35,851 bases of DNA from the NCBI GenBank assembly GCA_002689455.1, contig NZGE01000036.1:1-35851 (forward strand). Direction: 5' to 3'. Below the pieces are notes generated by a model, which saw nothing but the letters and a program-made list of their open reading frames with translations, had not been told where the DNA came from and searched no databases. Both the position numbers and the translations under genes were made by a program. Every line of letters starts with the position of its first letter. The first letter of the stretch is position 1. Source of the DNA: Magnetococcales bacterium. Its GTDB lineage: Bacteria; Pseudomonadota; Alphaproteobacteria; UBA2136. Below, piece after piece: positions 1 to 7,019 of the stretch.

Positions 1-1
1 A

Positions 2-418
2 TTTGTTGTTTCAGCAATTGCTTGTTTTATTCATTATGAAATTTTGCACGGGTTACATAAACAATTGCTTAAAATATCAAAGCGTTCCCACCATTATAAG
101 CTTTCAACAATTTTAGTTGGTATTTCTATTGCGCATTTATTAGAAATTATTGTTTACGCCATTGCATTATATGGCTCATCGCATTTTGGTTTAGGTGGTT
201 TAGAAGGCGCTGTTGGTTCCATTGCGAATTTTGAAGATTATCTTTATTTCTCTGTTGTATCTTATTCCACTTTGGGTATTGGTGAAATTTACCCTGTGGG
301 GCACTTGAGGTTGCTTACAGGTGTAGAAGCTGTTGTAGGTTTAATGCTTATTGCTTGGTCGGCTACTTTTTTCTATGCACACATGGAAAAAAGGTGGAAT
401 GGTAAACAGTCCTCATAG
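2..418 (+). CDS. Potassium-channel-like two-TM membrane protein (5' end outside window)
   Basis: The reading frame is open from base 2, so the gene starts before the window; an in-frame TTG at 44 is an unlikely start because homologous-looking sequence (a hydrophobic stretch ending HYEIL) precedes it. The visible 138 residues hold the end of one membrane helix, a second helix (around KLSTILVGISIAHLLEII), a pore-loop-like segment and a final helix. The pore segment reads SYSTLGIGEIYP, resembling the K+ selectivity filter TxGxGD with Glu in place of Asp. This layout (helix, helix, filter, helix, short basic tail) is known from small bacterial ion-channel (Ion_trans_2) proteins. No ligand domain is attached. 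It converges on the cyclic-nucleotide-binding gene at 456. Ion selectivity is inferred, not shown. Confidence 0.75.
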   Translation, partial: FVVSAIACFIHYEILHGLHKQLLKISKRSHHYKLSTILVGISIAHLLEIIVYAIALYGSSHFGLGGLEGAVGSIANFEDYLYFSVVSYSTLGIGEIYPVGHLRLLTGVEAVVGLMLIAWSATFFYAHMEKRWNGKQSS

Positions 419-455
419 AGTGGTTTACAGGTTAATTTTTAACATTTAATCAATA

Positions 456-1004
456 TTAACTTGCTTTTGTTGGGAAAAGCTTTCTAGCCAATGCGATGGA
501 GCATTTTTTTGTTGGCCCGATGTATTTGTTCATATTTTTAATGGCGATATGTGTGTTTTCTGCGGTATGAATCATGCGGTCATAAATATTGTCCTGCACA
601 CTTTTGAGGCGTGTTGTTAGTATTTTTCCGGCTTGTTGGTATAGCTTAGCAGCAATAATAGGGTTTTCTTCTAATAACTCTTCGAGTTTATCGTGTGAGA
701 TTTTGAAATATTTACATTCACTTGTTGCAACAACAGTTGCTTGTCTTGAATCGCTTAAGAATAAATTCATCTCGCCTAAAATATTCGCGCCTTCTAAACT
801 TGCAATGCGCAATGCATTTGGACTGCTTAAAATATCAACACGTTGGTAAATTTCATAGGAGCCGCTAATCATGAAGAATATGTCTTTATTTCTGTCCCCC
901 AGTTCCATAATAATAGAGCCAATGGGTGCATTTCCGGCCTTCATATAACTTTTAAGAATATTACTTTCATCTGCGGTTAACGCAGGAACCAGTCGTTTGA
1001 ACAT
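456..1004 (-). CDS. Soluble cyclic-nucleotide-binding-domain protein without a recognisable HTH
   Basis: 182 residues. Residues about 1-115 form a cNMP-binding (CAP_ED-type) beta-roll. The phosphate-binding-cassette-like motif GEMNLFLSDSRQATV has Glu78 and Arg87 at the spacing seen in PKA-type cassettes, so nucleotide binding is plausible. The tail (about 116-182) is helical and ends in a basic stretch; I see no winged helix of the Crp/Fnr type, so this is probably not a classical transcription factor. The ATG is preceded by AAAGGGG, a good ribosome binding site. It lies downstream of rpoH on the same strand but behind rpoH's terminator. Ligand (cAMP, cGMP or none) and partner are unknown; regulation of another protein through the helical tail is only a guess. 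Confidence 0.8.
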   Translation of the reverse strand: MFKRLVPALTADESNILKSYMKAGNAPIGSIIMELGDRNKDIFFMISGSYEIYQRVDILSSPNALRIASLEGANILGEMNLFLSDSRQATVVATSECKYFKISHDKLEELLEENPIIAAKLYQQAGKILTTRLKSVQDNIYDRMIHTAENTHIAIKNMNKYIGPTKKCSIALARKLFPTKAS

Positions 1005-1095
1005 TTTTTTACCCCTTTAAAACTAAACCCTGCTACTTTATGGGTAGTTGCTTTAATAGTTGATTGAAACAACTGACAGTTTGTACTTTCCATAA

Positions 1096-1122
1096 AAAAC
1101 TCCCCCGGTTAGGGGGAGTTTT
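1096..1122 (-). terminator. Intrinsic terminator of rpoH
   Basis: Perfect 11-bp inverted repeat (AAAACTCCCCC / GGGGGAGTTTT) with a 5-nt loop, lying 25 nt beyond the rpoH stop codon. Read on the minus strand the stem ends in a T-run, as expected for Rho-independent termination. Confidence 0.9.
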
Positions 1123-1147
1123 CAAAGAGAGGTTTTTTAATGTGTAC

Positions 1148-2002
1148 TTATGCTGCCATAAGTTTTTTAACTTTATTGAAAGCTCTAACTTCAAGCTGGC
1201 GCACACGCTCACGTGAGATACCAAACTTTAAGCTTAAGTCTTCAAGTGTTGGTGTTTGCTCTTTTTCAGTTAGGCGACGTGCGATTAAAATCTTTCTTTC
1301 ACGTTCGTCCAGTCTTTCAAGTGCTTCTTGTAATGATTTACGGCGAATAATTGTTGTTTCTTTGTGTCCGTAAACTTCTTCTTGGTTGTCACTTTCTTCA
1401 ATAAGCCAATCCTGCCATTCACCGCCGTTTTCATCATTGATAAAAGCGTTTAAGCTTTGGTCGGATGACATCATGCGTAAGTTCATTTGTTCAACCTCTT
1501 CAGGTTTAACATCTAATTCTTTTGCGATGTGGTCGACAGCGTTCAGTGATAGCTGCTCATCTGACATTTCATTTAACTTGTTACGAATTTTACGCAAGTT
1601 GAAGAACAGTTTTTTCTGCGCAGCTGTTGTACCAATTTTAACCAGTGACCATGAGTTTAATACATATTCTTGAATGGAAGCACGAATCCACCACATGGCA
1701 TAGGTTGAAAGTCTAAAACCTTTGTTTGGGTCAAAACGCTTAATGGCTTGCATAAGGCCAATATTACCTTCTTGGATAATTTCACTTACAGGAAGGCCGT
1801 ATCCCTTGAAGCCAAGTGCGACTTTAACCACAAGGCGTAAATGTGCATTCACAAGTTTGTGTGCAGCATTACGGTTGCCTGTATTTTTCCATTTACGTGC
1901 AAGCTCTTGCTCTTCTTCAAAGCTTAGCGTTTGATAGTGTTGAATAGAGTTTAAATACTGTTGCAGTATATTTCTATTATCTATATTTTCAAATTTACTC
2001 AT
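1148..2002 (-). CDS. rpoH: RNA polymerase heat-shock sigma factor RpoH (sigma-32)
   Basis: 284 residues, the normal length for RpoH. Region 2 is complete, including the STYAMWWIRASIQEY block (99-113) that melts and reads the -10 element. The RpoH-specific box QKKLFFNLR is at 129-137, which separates this from RpoD and RpoS. Region 4.2, with the helix-turn-helix GISRERVRQLE, is near the C-terminus and would read -35 elements of heat-shock promoters. It directs core polymerase to chaperone and protease genes. The ATG is preceded by AGAGGGG. The gene is monocistronic, bounded by a strong terminator and a long AT-rich upstream region. A minus-strand CCCCAT at 2091-2086 resembles a sigma-32 -10 element but lacks a convincing -35 partner, so autoregulation is not supported. 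Confidence 0.97.
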   Translation of the reverse strand: MSKFENIDNRNILQQYLNSIQHYQTLSFEEEQELARKWKNTGNRNAAHKLVNAHLRLVVKVALGFKGYGLPVSEIIQEGNIGLMQAIKRFDPNKGFRLSTYAMWWIRASIQEYVLNSWSLVKIGTTAAQKKLFFNLRKIRNKLNEMSDEQLSLNAVDHIAKELDVKPEEVEQMNLRMMSSDQSLNAFINDENGGEWQDWLIEESDNQEEVYGHKETTIIRRKSLQEALERLDERERKILIARRLTEKEQTPTLEDLSLKFGISRERVRQLEVRAFNKVKKLMAA

Positions 2003-2428
2003 TAATTTTCCCCTCTTTACTATTGAATATGCTTATTACTGTTCTTATATATTGTGGTAACGCACATTCTTTTTCTTACCTTCTTATGGGGAGGGGTTCA
2101 GGCGTTAATAAAAAAAATCTGACAATCAACCCTTGAAATATAAAAAAACATTCTTATGTTGATTTTCTTTTTTGGTGTAAGTATTTGATTTTTATATTTG
2201 AATTTAGTTTGTATTTACATTGAAAATATATGTAAGTTTTTTGTCTGTTTCTAAAAATAACTCTTATAAATGCATGTTGCATTACTTTGGTTGAATGGCC
2301 TTGATAAACACTCGTCATTACATTACATATATAGGAGCGTTTACGAACTTTGAGCACTTTAATATATATAAAACGCTCCTTTATCAAATGAATTGCTCAT
2401 AAAAGGCTGGTTTAGCTTATTTTTTGCC
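2003..2428. other. AT-rich intergenic region between divergent rpoH and rpsB
   Basis: No credible coding sequence: the longest frame (minus strand, 2154-2387) is AT-rich, lysine/isoleucine-biased and has no ribosome binding site. It must hold the rpoH promoter, which I could not assign confidently. It contains a weak AT-rich inverted repeat (TTACAT at 2215-2220 and ATGTAA at 2230-2235) followed by a T-run, and the 10-bp inverted repeat listed at 2333-2380. A small RNA or a regulator-binding region is possible but unproven. Confidence 0.5.
2333..2380. repeat. Perfect 10-bp inverted repeat in the rpoH-rpsB intergenic region
   Basis: AGGAGCGTTT (2333-2342) and AAACGCTCCT (2371-2380) are exact reverse complements separated by 28 mostly A/T bases. 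Neither strand has the long T-run of a good terminator. It could be a hairpin of a small RNA, a split operator, or the foot of a decayed gene. It ends about 49 bases before the rpsB -35 element. Confidence 0.6.
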
Positions 2429-2456
2429 TTGAAATATTGTTGAAAAATGCTATAAC
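2429..2456 (+). promoter_or_regulatory. Probable sigma-70-type promoter of rpsB-tsf
   Basis: TTGAAA (2429-2434), 16-bp spacer, TATAAC (2451-2456). This is the best housekeeping promoter match upstream of rpsB and predicts a transcript start near 2463, giving a leader of about 165 nt. Confidence 0.7.
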
Positions 2457-2474
2457 TGCCAATTAGATATCACA

Positions 2475-2582
2475 CATGCAGTGTTAGGTCTAAACAGTGC
2501 GGGGCAGGTTTAATCCATGCTCAAGCTGTTTTAACCGTCTGGTGTTAAGGGTTTAATTACAAACTTTTAGTTCTGCTGCATG
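2475..2582 (+). promoter_or_regulatory. Candidate structured mRNA leader of rpsB
   Basis: The untranslated leader can close with CATGCAG (2475-2481) pairing to CTGCATG (2576-2582). Inside it a second helix pairs GGT..AAACAG (2487-2497) with CTGTTT..ACC (2526-2536), six plus three base pairs around a two-base mismatch. Ribosomal-protein leaders are often binding sites for their own product. I infer a possible S2 autoregulatory element but cannot match it to a named family by eye. Confidence 0.4.
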
Positions 2583-2629
2583 GAGGTAATAACCAGTAAA
2601 ATAAATGAAATTATAAGGAATATAAAATT

Positions 2630-3490
2630 ATGTCATTTCCGCAATTTACAATTCGCGAATTGATGGAAGCGGGTGTACACTTTGGTCACCGTGCTTCTCG
2701 TTGGAACCCTAAAATGTCACCATTCATCTTTGGTAAGCGTAACGACATCCACATCCTAGATCTACAGCAAACTGTACCAATGCTTTACACAGCTTTAGGT
2801 ATGATCCGTAAAACTGTAGCGGGTGGTGGTCGTGTTCTTTTTGTAGGTACAAAGCCTCAAGCACAGGACATTATCGTTGAAGCTGCAGAACGTAGTGGTC
2901 AATACTATGTAAACCACCGTTGGTTGGGTGGTATGCTAACAAACTGGAAAACAATTGGTTCTTCAATCAAGCGTTTGAAAGATTTGGAAGCAAACTTTGC
3001 TGATGAAGCTTCAATGGCTCACTACACGAAGAAAGAACGTCTAAACCTAGAACGCGAACACGCTAAATTGCACCGCGCATTAGGTGGTATTAAAGACATG
3101 AAAGGTCTTCCAGATATTATCTTCGTAATCGATGCGAAGAAAGAACGTCTTGCAATTCAAGAAGCAAACCTACTTGGTATTCCTGTTGTAGGTGTTATTG
3201 ATACAAACGTTGATCCTGAAGGTATTGATTTCCCAATCCCAGGTAACGATGATGCTGCACGTGCTCTACGCCTGTACGCTCGCTTTGTATCTGACGCTAT
3301 CTTAGATGGTATTGCTGCACAAGTTAAGTCAGCTCCAGCTGCTGCACGCCCTGCTAAAAGCGGTCAGCGTAAAACAGTTGTAAAACTTTCACCTAAAGCA
3401 ACAGCTGCGGCGAAAGAAGAGAAGTCTGAAGATGCTGCTCCTAAGGCATCAGAAGCAAAAGCTGAAAAAGCTTCAGCTACCGCTAACTAA
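2630..3490 (+). CDS. rpsB: 30S ribosomal protein S2
   Basis: 286 residues. The S2 core is complete: it opens with the conserved [24 protein letters not shown] block and carries the DLQQT, GTKPQAQ and [14 protein letters not shown] blocks, followed by the [20 protein letters not shown] signature at about 200-219. S2 binds the head/body junction of the small subunit late in assembly. After about residue 235 there is a low-complexity Ala/Lys/Ser/Glu tail, an extension common in alphaproteobacterial S2 proteins and probably disordered. The gene lies behind a strong promoter and long leader and is the first gene of the rpsB-tsf unit. Codon choice is biased towards codons such as CGT and GGT, fitting high expression. 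Confidence 0.99.
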   Translation: MSFPQFTIRELMEAGVHFGHRASRWNPKMSPFIFGKRNDIHILDLQQTVPMLYTALGMIRKTVAGGGRVLFVGTKPQAQDIIVEAAERSGQYYVNHRWLGGMLTNWKTIGSSIKRLKDLEANFADEASMAHYTKKERLNLEREHAKLHRALGGIKDMKGLPDIIFVIDAKKERLAIQEANLLGIPVVGVIDTNVDPEGIDFPIPGNDDAARALRLYARFVSDAILDGIAAQVKSAPAAARPAKSGQRKTVVKLSPKATAAAKEEKSEDAAPKASEAKAEKASATAN

Positions 3491-3496
3491 TACAAG

Positions 3497-3517
3497 GGCG
3501 GGGTAACCCGCCTTTTT
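3497..3517 (+). terminator. Terminator-like hairpin (attenuator) between rpsB and tsf
   Basis: GGCGGG (3497-3502) pairs with CCCGCC (3507-3512) across a 4-nt loop and is followed by five Ts. It ends only 24 nt before the tsf start codon. As tsf has no obvious separate promoter, it probably trims rather than blocks read-through and so sets a higher S2 to EF-Ts message ratio. Confidence 0.75.
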
Positions 3518-3541
3518 ACAATATAGAAACGGAGATTTAAA

Positions 3542-4426
3542 ATGACAATTACAGCCTCTATGGTTAAAGAACTGCGTGAAGCTACTGGCGCAGGTATGAT
3601 GGATGCTAAAAAAGCTTTAGTAGAACAAGGTGGTGACTTTGATGCTGCTGTAGACTTTTTGCGTAAAAAAGGTATGGCTAAAGCTGAGAAAAAAGCTGGT
3701 CGTGTTGCATCTGAAGGTTTAGTTTTCACAAAAACAACAGGTTCTAAAGGTGTTGTTGTTGAAGTAAACGCTGAAACAGACTTTGTTGCTAAAAACGAAA
3801 CTTTCCAAGCTTTTGTTGCTAAAGTTGCTGATATTATTCTTGAAACTGGCGCAACAGATGTTGAAACAATTAAAGCTCAAACTTACGAAGGTTCTACAAA
3901 CGTTGGTGATAAGCTTGTTGAGCTAGTTGCTAAAATTGGTGAAAACATGAGCATTCGTCGTGCGGAAATTCTTGAAGTTTCTGGCGGTACAGTAAACGCT
4001 TATGTTCACGCTGGTGGTAAAATTGGTGTTCTTGTTGGCCTGGAAGGTACAGGCGAGAAAGTTGAAGAAGTGGCACGCCACGTTGCAATGCACATTGCAG
4101 CTTCAAACCCTCAGTTTATGGACCGTGCGTCTGTTGACCCTGCGGTTATCGCTAAGGAAAAAGACGTTTACATGGAGCAAGCTAAAAACTCTGGTAAGCC
4201 TGAGAACATTATTGAGAAGATCGTTGAAGGTCGTATCAACAAGTTCTGTGAAGAAATTTGCCTAGTAGACCAAGCATTTGTAATGGACACTGACCGTAAG
4301 GTTGGCCAAGTTGTAACAGACGCTGGTGCAAAACTAGCTGGTTACACTCGCTTTGCACTTGGTGAAGGTATCGAGAAAAAAGAAGAAGACTTTGCGGCGG
4401 AAGTAGCGAAGACTATGGCTTCTTAA
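3542..4426 (+). CDS. tsf: Translation elongation factor Ts
   Basis: 294 residues. EF-Ts is the nucleotide-exchange factor that strips GDP from EF-Tu. The N-terminal UBA-like module ends in the family signature LREATGAGMMDAKKAL, followed by the core signature VEVNAETDFVAKN (about 73-85), whose TDFV residues insert into EF-Tu. The remaining core domains extend to the C-terminus with normal length. The start is preceded by ACGGAGA. It is the second gene of the rpsB-tsf unit, 51 bp downstream of rpsB, and ends in a strong palindromic terminator. Confidence 0.99.
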   Translation: MTITASMVKELREATGAGMMDAKKALVEQGGDFDAAVDFLRKKGMAKAEKKAGRVASEGLVFTKTTGSKGVVVEVNAETDFVAKNETFQAFVAKVADIILETGATDVETIKAQTYEGSTNVGDKLVELVAKIGENMSIRRAEILEVSGGTVNAYVHAGGKIGVLVGLEGTGEKVEEVARHVAMHIAASNPQFMDRASVDPAVIAKEKDVYMEQAKNSGKPENIIEKIVEGRINKFCEEICLVDQAFVMDTDRKVGQVVTDAGAKLAGYTRFALGEGIEKKEEDFAAEVAKTMAS

Positions 4427-4444
4427 GCAATTTTTTGTTTGTTG

Positions 4445-4471
4445 AATAGGCGCCCTAGGGCGCCTATTTTT
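4445..4471 (+). terminator. Intrinsic terminator of tsf
   Basis: A near-continuous palindrome (AATAGGCGCCC / GGGCGCCTATT centred at 4456-4457) followed by a T-rich tract, beginning 19 nt after the tsf stop. Confidence 0.92.
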
Positions 4472-4588
4472 GTTTTTATTTGTCTGTCCGTTAAGTTGGT
4501 GTTTGTTTACAGGTGTCAGTTTTAAGGGTGAAAGAAACGGAAATGGGTGCGCAAATGATGCGAAATGAACGGTATTCGTTTGGAAATA

Positions 4589-4621
4589 AAAAGAACCTCT
4601 GTGAAATGCAGAGGTTCTTTT
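4589..4621 (-). terminator. Intrinsic terminator of the minus-strand membrane-protein unit
   Basis: A 13-bp stem (AAAAGAACCTCTG / CAGAGGTTCTTTT) with a 7-nt loop. On the minus strand it follows the stop codon at 4631 and runs into CTTTTTATTT. It could also stop read-through from tsf on the plus strand. Confidence 0.85.
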
Positions 4622-4630
4622 GTGAATCGT

Positions 4631-5245
4631 TTAATGTTTTTTATTTTGAAGCTTTAAAATACGTGCTTCAAAATATTTTTTGGCATGTTGTGCCTCGGCT
4701 AAGTTTTTAGCATGGGTTGCAATTTTATACTGTGCATCATCTTCATAGTTAGGCTTTGTATATGAAGAGAGTGTTTTGTATAAATCTTCAATGCGAGCCG
4801 AAGTCTCTCTAATGCTCTCAGCTTCATAGTCTAGGTAGTAACGGCTATACATCCACTTTTTAAAAAGAAGGTAGACGCCCCACAATGATAAGCTGGATGA
4901 AGCAAGGTATGTAAGGGCATGTAAAGTGCTTGCCATGTTAAATACATAACCAAAGGCAATGGCATTGCTTGTAACCCAAAAGGCTACTGTTAAAGAACTG
5001 CGGCTACTAAAGGCCATGGCTCTGTCGTAAGGTTTTTTGTAAATAAGCTTGGAATTGCCATAACAGCATGCGTTATGTGCAAAGAAAATGGATGCAATAA
5101 CCGCATAAAAAACACAATCAAGGTAGTTCATGTTACCCAAAGGTGTTTTATAAACAGCGTATGTAACAATTGCGGTGCCGATAAGGGCAATCCACGCCAT
5201 GGCGCTGTGTACTTGTGCGCCGGGGCGATATTGTGTGGTTGTCAT
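4631..5245 (-). CDS. Unrecognised four-helix membrane protein with helical cytoplasmic tail
   Basis: 204 residues from the ATG at 5245, chosen because AGAGG lies 8 nt upstream and this start avoids overlap with the preceding gene; a longer form starting at 5269 is possible. Four hydrophobic segments can be seen at roughly 17-36, 43-64, 83-104 and 107-132, followed by about 75 charged, helix-prone residues (SIRETSARIEDLYKTL and onward) that may form a coiled coil. I recognise no domain. It is the second gene of a two-gene unit with the small membrane protein at 5256-5558, 10 bp apart, driven by the promoter at 5617-5645 and closed by the terminator at 4589-4621. Function unknown. Confidence 0.7.
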   Translation of the reverse strand: MTTTQYRPGAQVHSAMAWIALIGTAIVTYAVYKTPLGNMNYLDCVFYAVIASIFFAHNACCYGNSKLIYKKPYDRAMAFSSRSSLTVAFWVTSNAIAFGYVFNMASTLHALTYLASSSLSLWGVYLLFKKWMYSRYYLDYEAESIRETSARIEDLYKTLSSYTKPNYEDDAQYKIATHAKNLAEAQHAKKYFEARILKLQNKKH

Positions 5246-5255
5246 TAGAAAACCT

Positions 5256-5558
5256 CTATAAATGGGCAATGGCTAAAATGGATCCGATTAAGAAGTGAAT
5301 TATTAGAATAATAAAACTTAAAACCACCAAAGAAGCTGGAAATTCCATGTTGCAACATTTGTTCTTTGTTTTGCTAAAACAAATGTAAATTATAAAATTG
5401 AATAGGAATGCGGCAAGGGAAATGGTCATAGGTACGTTCAGAACGGTTTCATAAGATTTAAAATTAAACATGCCAATCGCAAAAGCGATAGCACTTAAAA
5501 TGTTTAATATAATCGCAAATGAAATTGTGTTGTATTGAGACTTTTTAGAGAGTTGCAT
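5256..5558 (-). CDS. Unrecognised small membrane protein, three hydrophobic segments
   Basis: 100 residues with a short basic N-terminus (QLSKKSQYN) and hydrophobic stretches at roughly 10-31, 42-61 and 72-97. A KTKNKCC motif lies in the loop between the second and third. No family recognised. A weak AGGA precedes the ATG. It is first in a two-gene unit; the next gene follows after 10 bp, so the two products may act together in the inner membrane. The promoter is well placed upstream. Residue composition (Ile, Phe, Leu, Ala) fits a membrane protein and not a random frame. Confidence 0.65.
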   Translation of the reverse strand: MQLSKKSQYNTISFAIILNILSAIAFAIGMFNFKSYETVLNVPMTISLAAFLFNFIIYICFSKTKNKCCNMEFPASLVVLSFIILIIHFLIGSILAIAHL

Positions 5559-5616
5559 AGAAATAAATTCCTAAGAATTGGAAAAGTAAGTGAAAGTGGT
5601 TCAATTATCACCTTGA

Positions 5617-5645
5617 TTTATAGGTGTGTTTTAGTCAGTCGTCAA
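5617..5645 (-). promoter_or_regulatory. Promoter of the 5558-4631 membrane-protein unit
   Basis: On the minus strand: TTGACG (5645-5640), 17-bp spacer, TATAAA (5622-5617). A near-consensus sigma-70-type promoter about 60 bp upstream of the start codon. Confidence 0.7.
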
Positions 5646-5661
5646 GTGTTCCAGTAAAAGA

Positions 5662-5690
5662 AAAGGCACCGTTTATAATAAAAGGTGCCT
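5662..5690 (-). terminator. Intrinsic terminator of the 5699-6082 gene
   Basis: AAGGCACC (5662-5669) and GGTGCCTT (5683-5690) form an 8-bp stem with a 13-nt A/T loop. On the minus strand it is followed by CTTTTCTTTT, and it lies 8 nt beyond the stop codon. Confidence 0.75.
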
Positions 5691-5698
5691 TATAAGGT

Positions 5699-6082
5699 TT
5701 ATTTTCGATATTCTTCCCAAATGGGTGTGAAGCGGTTGTCGAAATAATCAATAAGTGAAATACTTGCAATGATTGTAAACAGTATACCCACAATACAGTA
5801 ACCTGTTATAAATGGTGTGGTTTCATACTTGGTGAATGTAAATACGTTTAAAACGTTGAGTATAGTAGGCCAGGTTCCACCTTCTACTGTGTAACATTCA
5901 CCTTTGGTAAGAAGGTGCCCTTTATCCATCATAGGGGTACTAAGGGTAAGGGATGCCAGTCCAACGGTAATGGTTAAAAAAACAATATCTGGAACAGCCG
6001 TGGTTGTAAGGTTTAAAGTAAAGGCTATGATGGATGTTACTTGTATAAGCTTTAAGTAAGTTTTTGCTTCATCGTAAGGCAT
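5699..6082 (-). CDS. Unrecognised small membrane protein
   Basis: 127 residues from the ATG at 6082, chosen because AAAGGAGG lies 4 nt upstream; a longer frame back to 6154 would start inside the promoter at 6137-6165. Hydrophobic segments lie at about 13-33, 37-50, 73-84 and 92-112, with a polar loop containing a lone Cys (KGECYTVEGG) and an acidic/aromatic C-terminal end (FDNRFTPIWEEYRK). No family recognised. It forms its own transcription unit with a promoter and terminator. Together with 4631-5558 it makes a three-gene membrane island between tsf and pyrH. Confidence 0.65.
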   Translation of the reverse strand: MPYDEAKTYLKLIQVTSIIAFTLNLTTTAVPDIVFLTITVGLASLTLSTPMMDKGHLLTKGECYTVEGGTWPTILNVLNVFTFTKYETTPFITGYCIVGILFTIIASISLIDYFDNRFTPIWEEYRK

Positions 6083-6136
6083 AAAGCCTCCTTTAAAGTG
6101 TGTGGGAAAAGGGTAGGTTTGATATATTTCAGAATC

Positions 6137-6165
6137 AAAATAAACCGTATACATTTTTATTTCAA
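6137..6165 (-). promoter_or_regulatory. Promoter of the 5699-6082 gene
   Basis: On the minus strand: TTGAAA (6165-6160), 17-bp spacer, TATTTT (6142-6137). It sits about 55 bp upstream of the chosen ATG and argues against the longer start. Confidence 0.6.
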
Positions 6166-6193
6166 GTTTTTAGCCAAGCCCTTGTTTGTTTTT

Positions 6194-6223
6194 TTGACTT
6201 TTTAAGCTTTGTTGTGGTAAACC
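6194..6223 (+). promoter_or_regulatory. Weak candidate promoter for pyrH
   Basis: TTGACT (6194-6199), 18-bp spacer, TAAACC (6218-6223). The -35 is good but the -10 is poor. A promoter is needed here because the genes upstream run the other way and tsf has its own terminator. Confidence 0.35.
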
Positions 6224-6257
6224 TTTGGTGGTTCAATAAAAAAAGTAATGCAAACAC

Positions 6258-6989
6258 ATGTCAAATTACAAACGTGTTCTTTTAAAGCTTTCGGGCGAAA
6301 GAATGTCAAAACAAGGCTCGGGCAGAGTTTTGTCTATGGAATCCATTCAACATTTAGCGGACGAAGTTGTTTCACTGCACGACAATGGCATTCAAATTGG
6401 TATTGTTTTAGGCGCAGGTAATATTTTACGTGGCTCAGAAGCGGCTGAAGTTGGATTTGAAGAAGCGCAAGCCCACAGCATGGGTATGCTGGCAACTATT
6501 ATTAATGCACTGGCCTTGCAAAGTGTTTTAGAGGGTATGGGTAAATACACACGTGTGATGACAGCTGTGGAAATGAATTCAATTGCTGAACCTTACATTC
6601 GCCGCCGTGCATTACGCCATATGGAGAAAAACCGTATTGTCATTTTAGCAGGTGGTACAGGGAACCCGTTTTTCACAACCGACAGTGCAGGGGCGTTACG
6701 TGCCATTGAACTGCATGCTGACTTGCTGATAAAAGCAACGCAGGTGGACGGTATTTACGACAAAGACCCAAACAAGTTTGATGATGCACAACACTTAGGT
6801 GATATTTCATATAAAGATGTATTGGTAGATAACTTAAAAGTTATGGACGGTGCAGCCATTGCCCTTTGCCGTGAACATAATATGCCATTGATGGTTTGTT
6901 CAATAACTGGTACAAACAGTTTGTTGAATGCTTTAGAAGGTAAAGTAAAGCGCACATTGGTAAACAATAGTGTAGAAGATACAAAATAA
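6258..6989 (+). CDS. pyrH: Uridylate kinase
   Basis: 243 residues, typical for bacterial UMP kinase, which makes UDP from UMP and ATP. It belongs to the amino-acid-kinase fold, not the adenylate-kinase fold of eukaryotic enzymes. Visible signatures are YKRVLLKLSGE at the N-terminus, GIVLGAGNILRG (about 49-60), the TRVMTAVEM segment and GGTGNPFFTTDSAGALRA near 134-151, followed by KATQVDGIYDKDPNKF. The ribosome binding site is weak. Next gene frr is 30 bp away, the conserved pyrH-frr pairing; the usual upstream partner tsf is separated by three opposite-strand genes. Confidence 0.98.
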   Translation: MSNYKRVLLKLSGERMSKQGSGRVLSMESIQHLADEVVSLHDNGIQIGIVLGAGNILRGSEAAEVGFEEAQAHSMGMLATIINALALQSVLEGMGKYTRVMTAVEMNSIAEPYIRRRALRHMEKNRIVILAGGTGNPFFTTDSAGALRAIELHADLLIKATQVDGIYDKDPNKFDDAQHLGDISYKDVLVDNLKVMDGAAIALCREHNMPLMVCSITGTNSLLNALEGKVKRTLVNNSVEDTK

Positions 6990-7019
6990 TTTTTGATAAA
7001 GATAAAGAAGGAAATTAAA

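Noticed and set aside
2086-2112. Sigma-32-like promoter for rpoH (CCCCAT on the minus strand)
   Set aside because: The -10 half fits, but no CTTGAAA-like -35 lies at the proper distance; the CTTGAAA near 2129 is on the other strand.
2154-2387. 77-codon minus-strand frame upstream of rpoH
   Set aside because: AT-driven Lys/Ile/Tyr composition, no ribosome binding site, and the inverted repeat lies inside it.
3487-3729. 80-codon minus-strand frame at the rpsB-tsf junction
   Set aside because: Shadow of tsf crossing the intergenic hairpin.
4513-4710. Plus-strand frame of 65 codons between tsf and the membrane genes
   Set aside because: It runs straight through the terminator hairpin at 4589-4621 and into the antisense of the 4631 gene, with no ribosome binding site.
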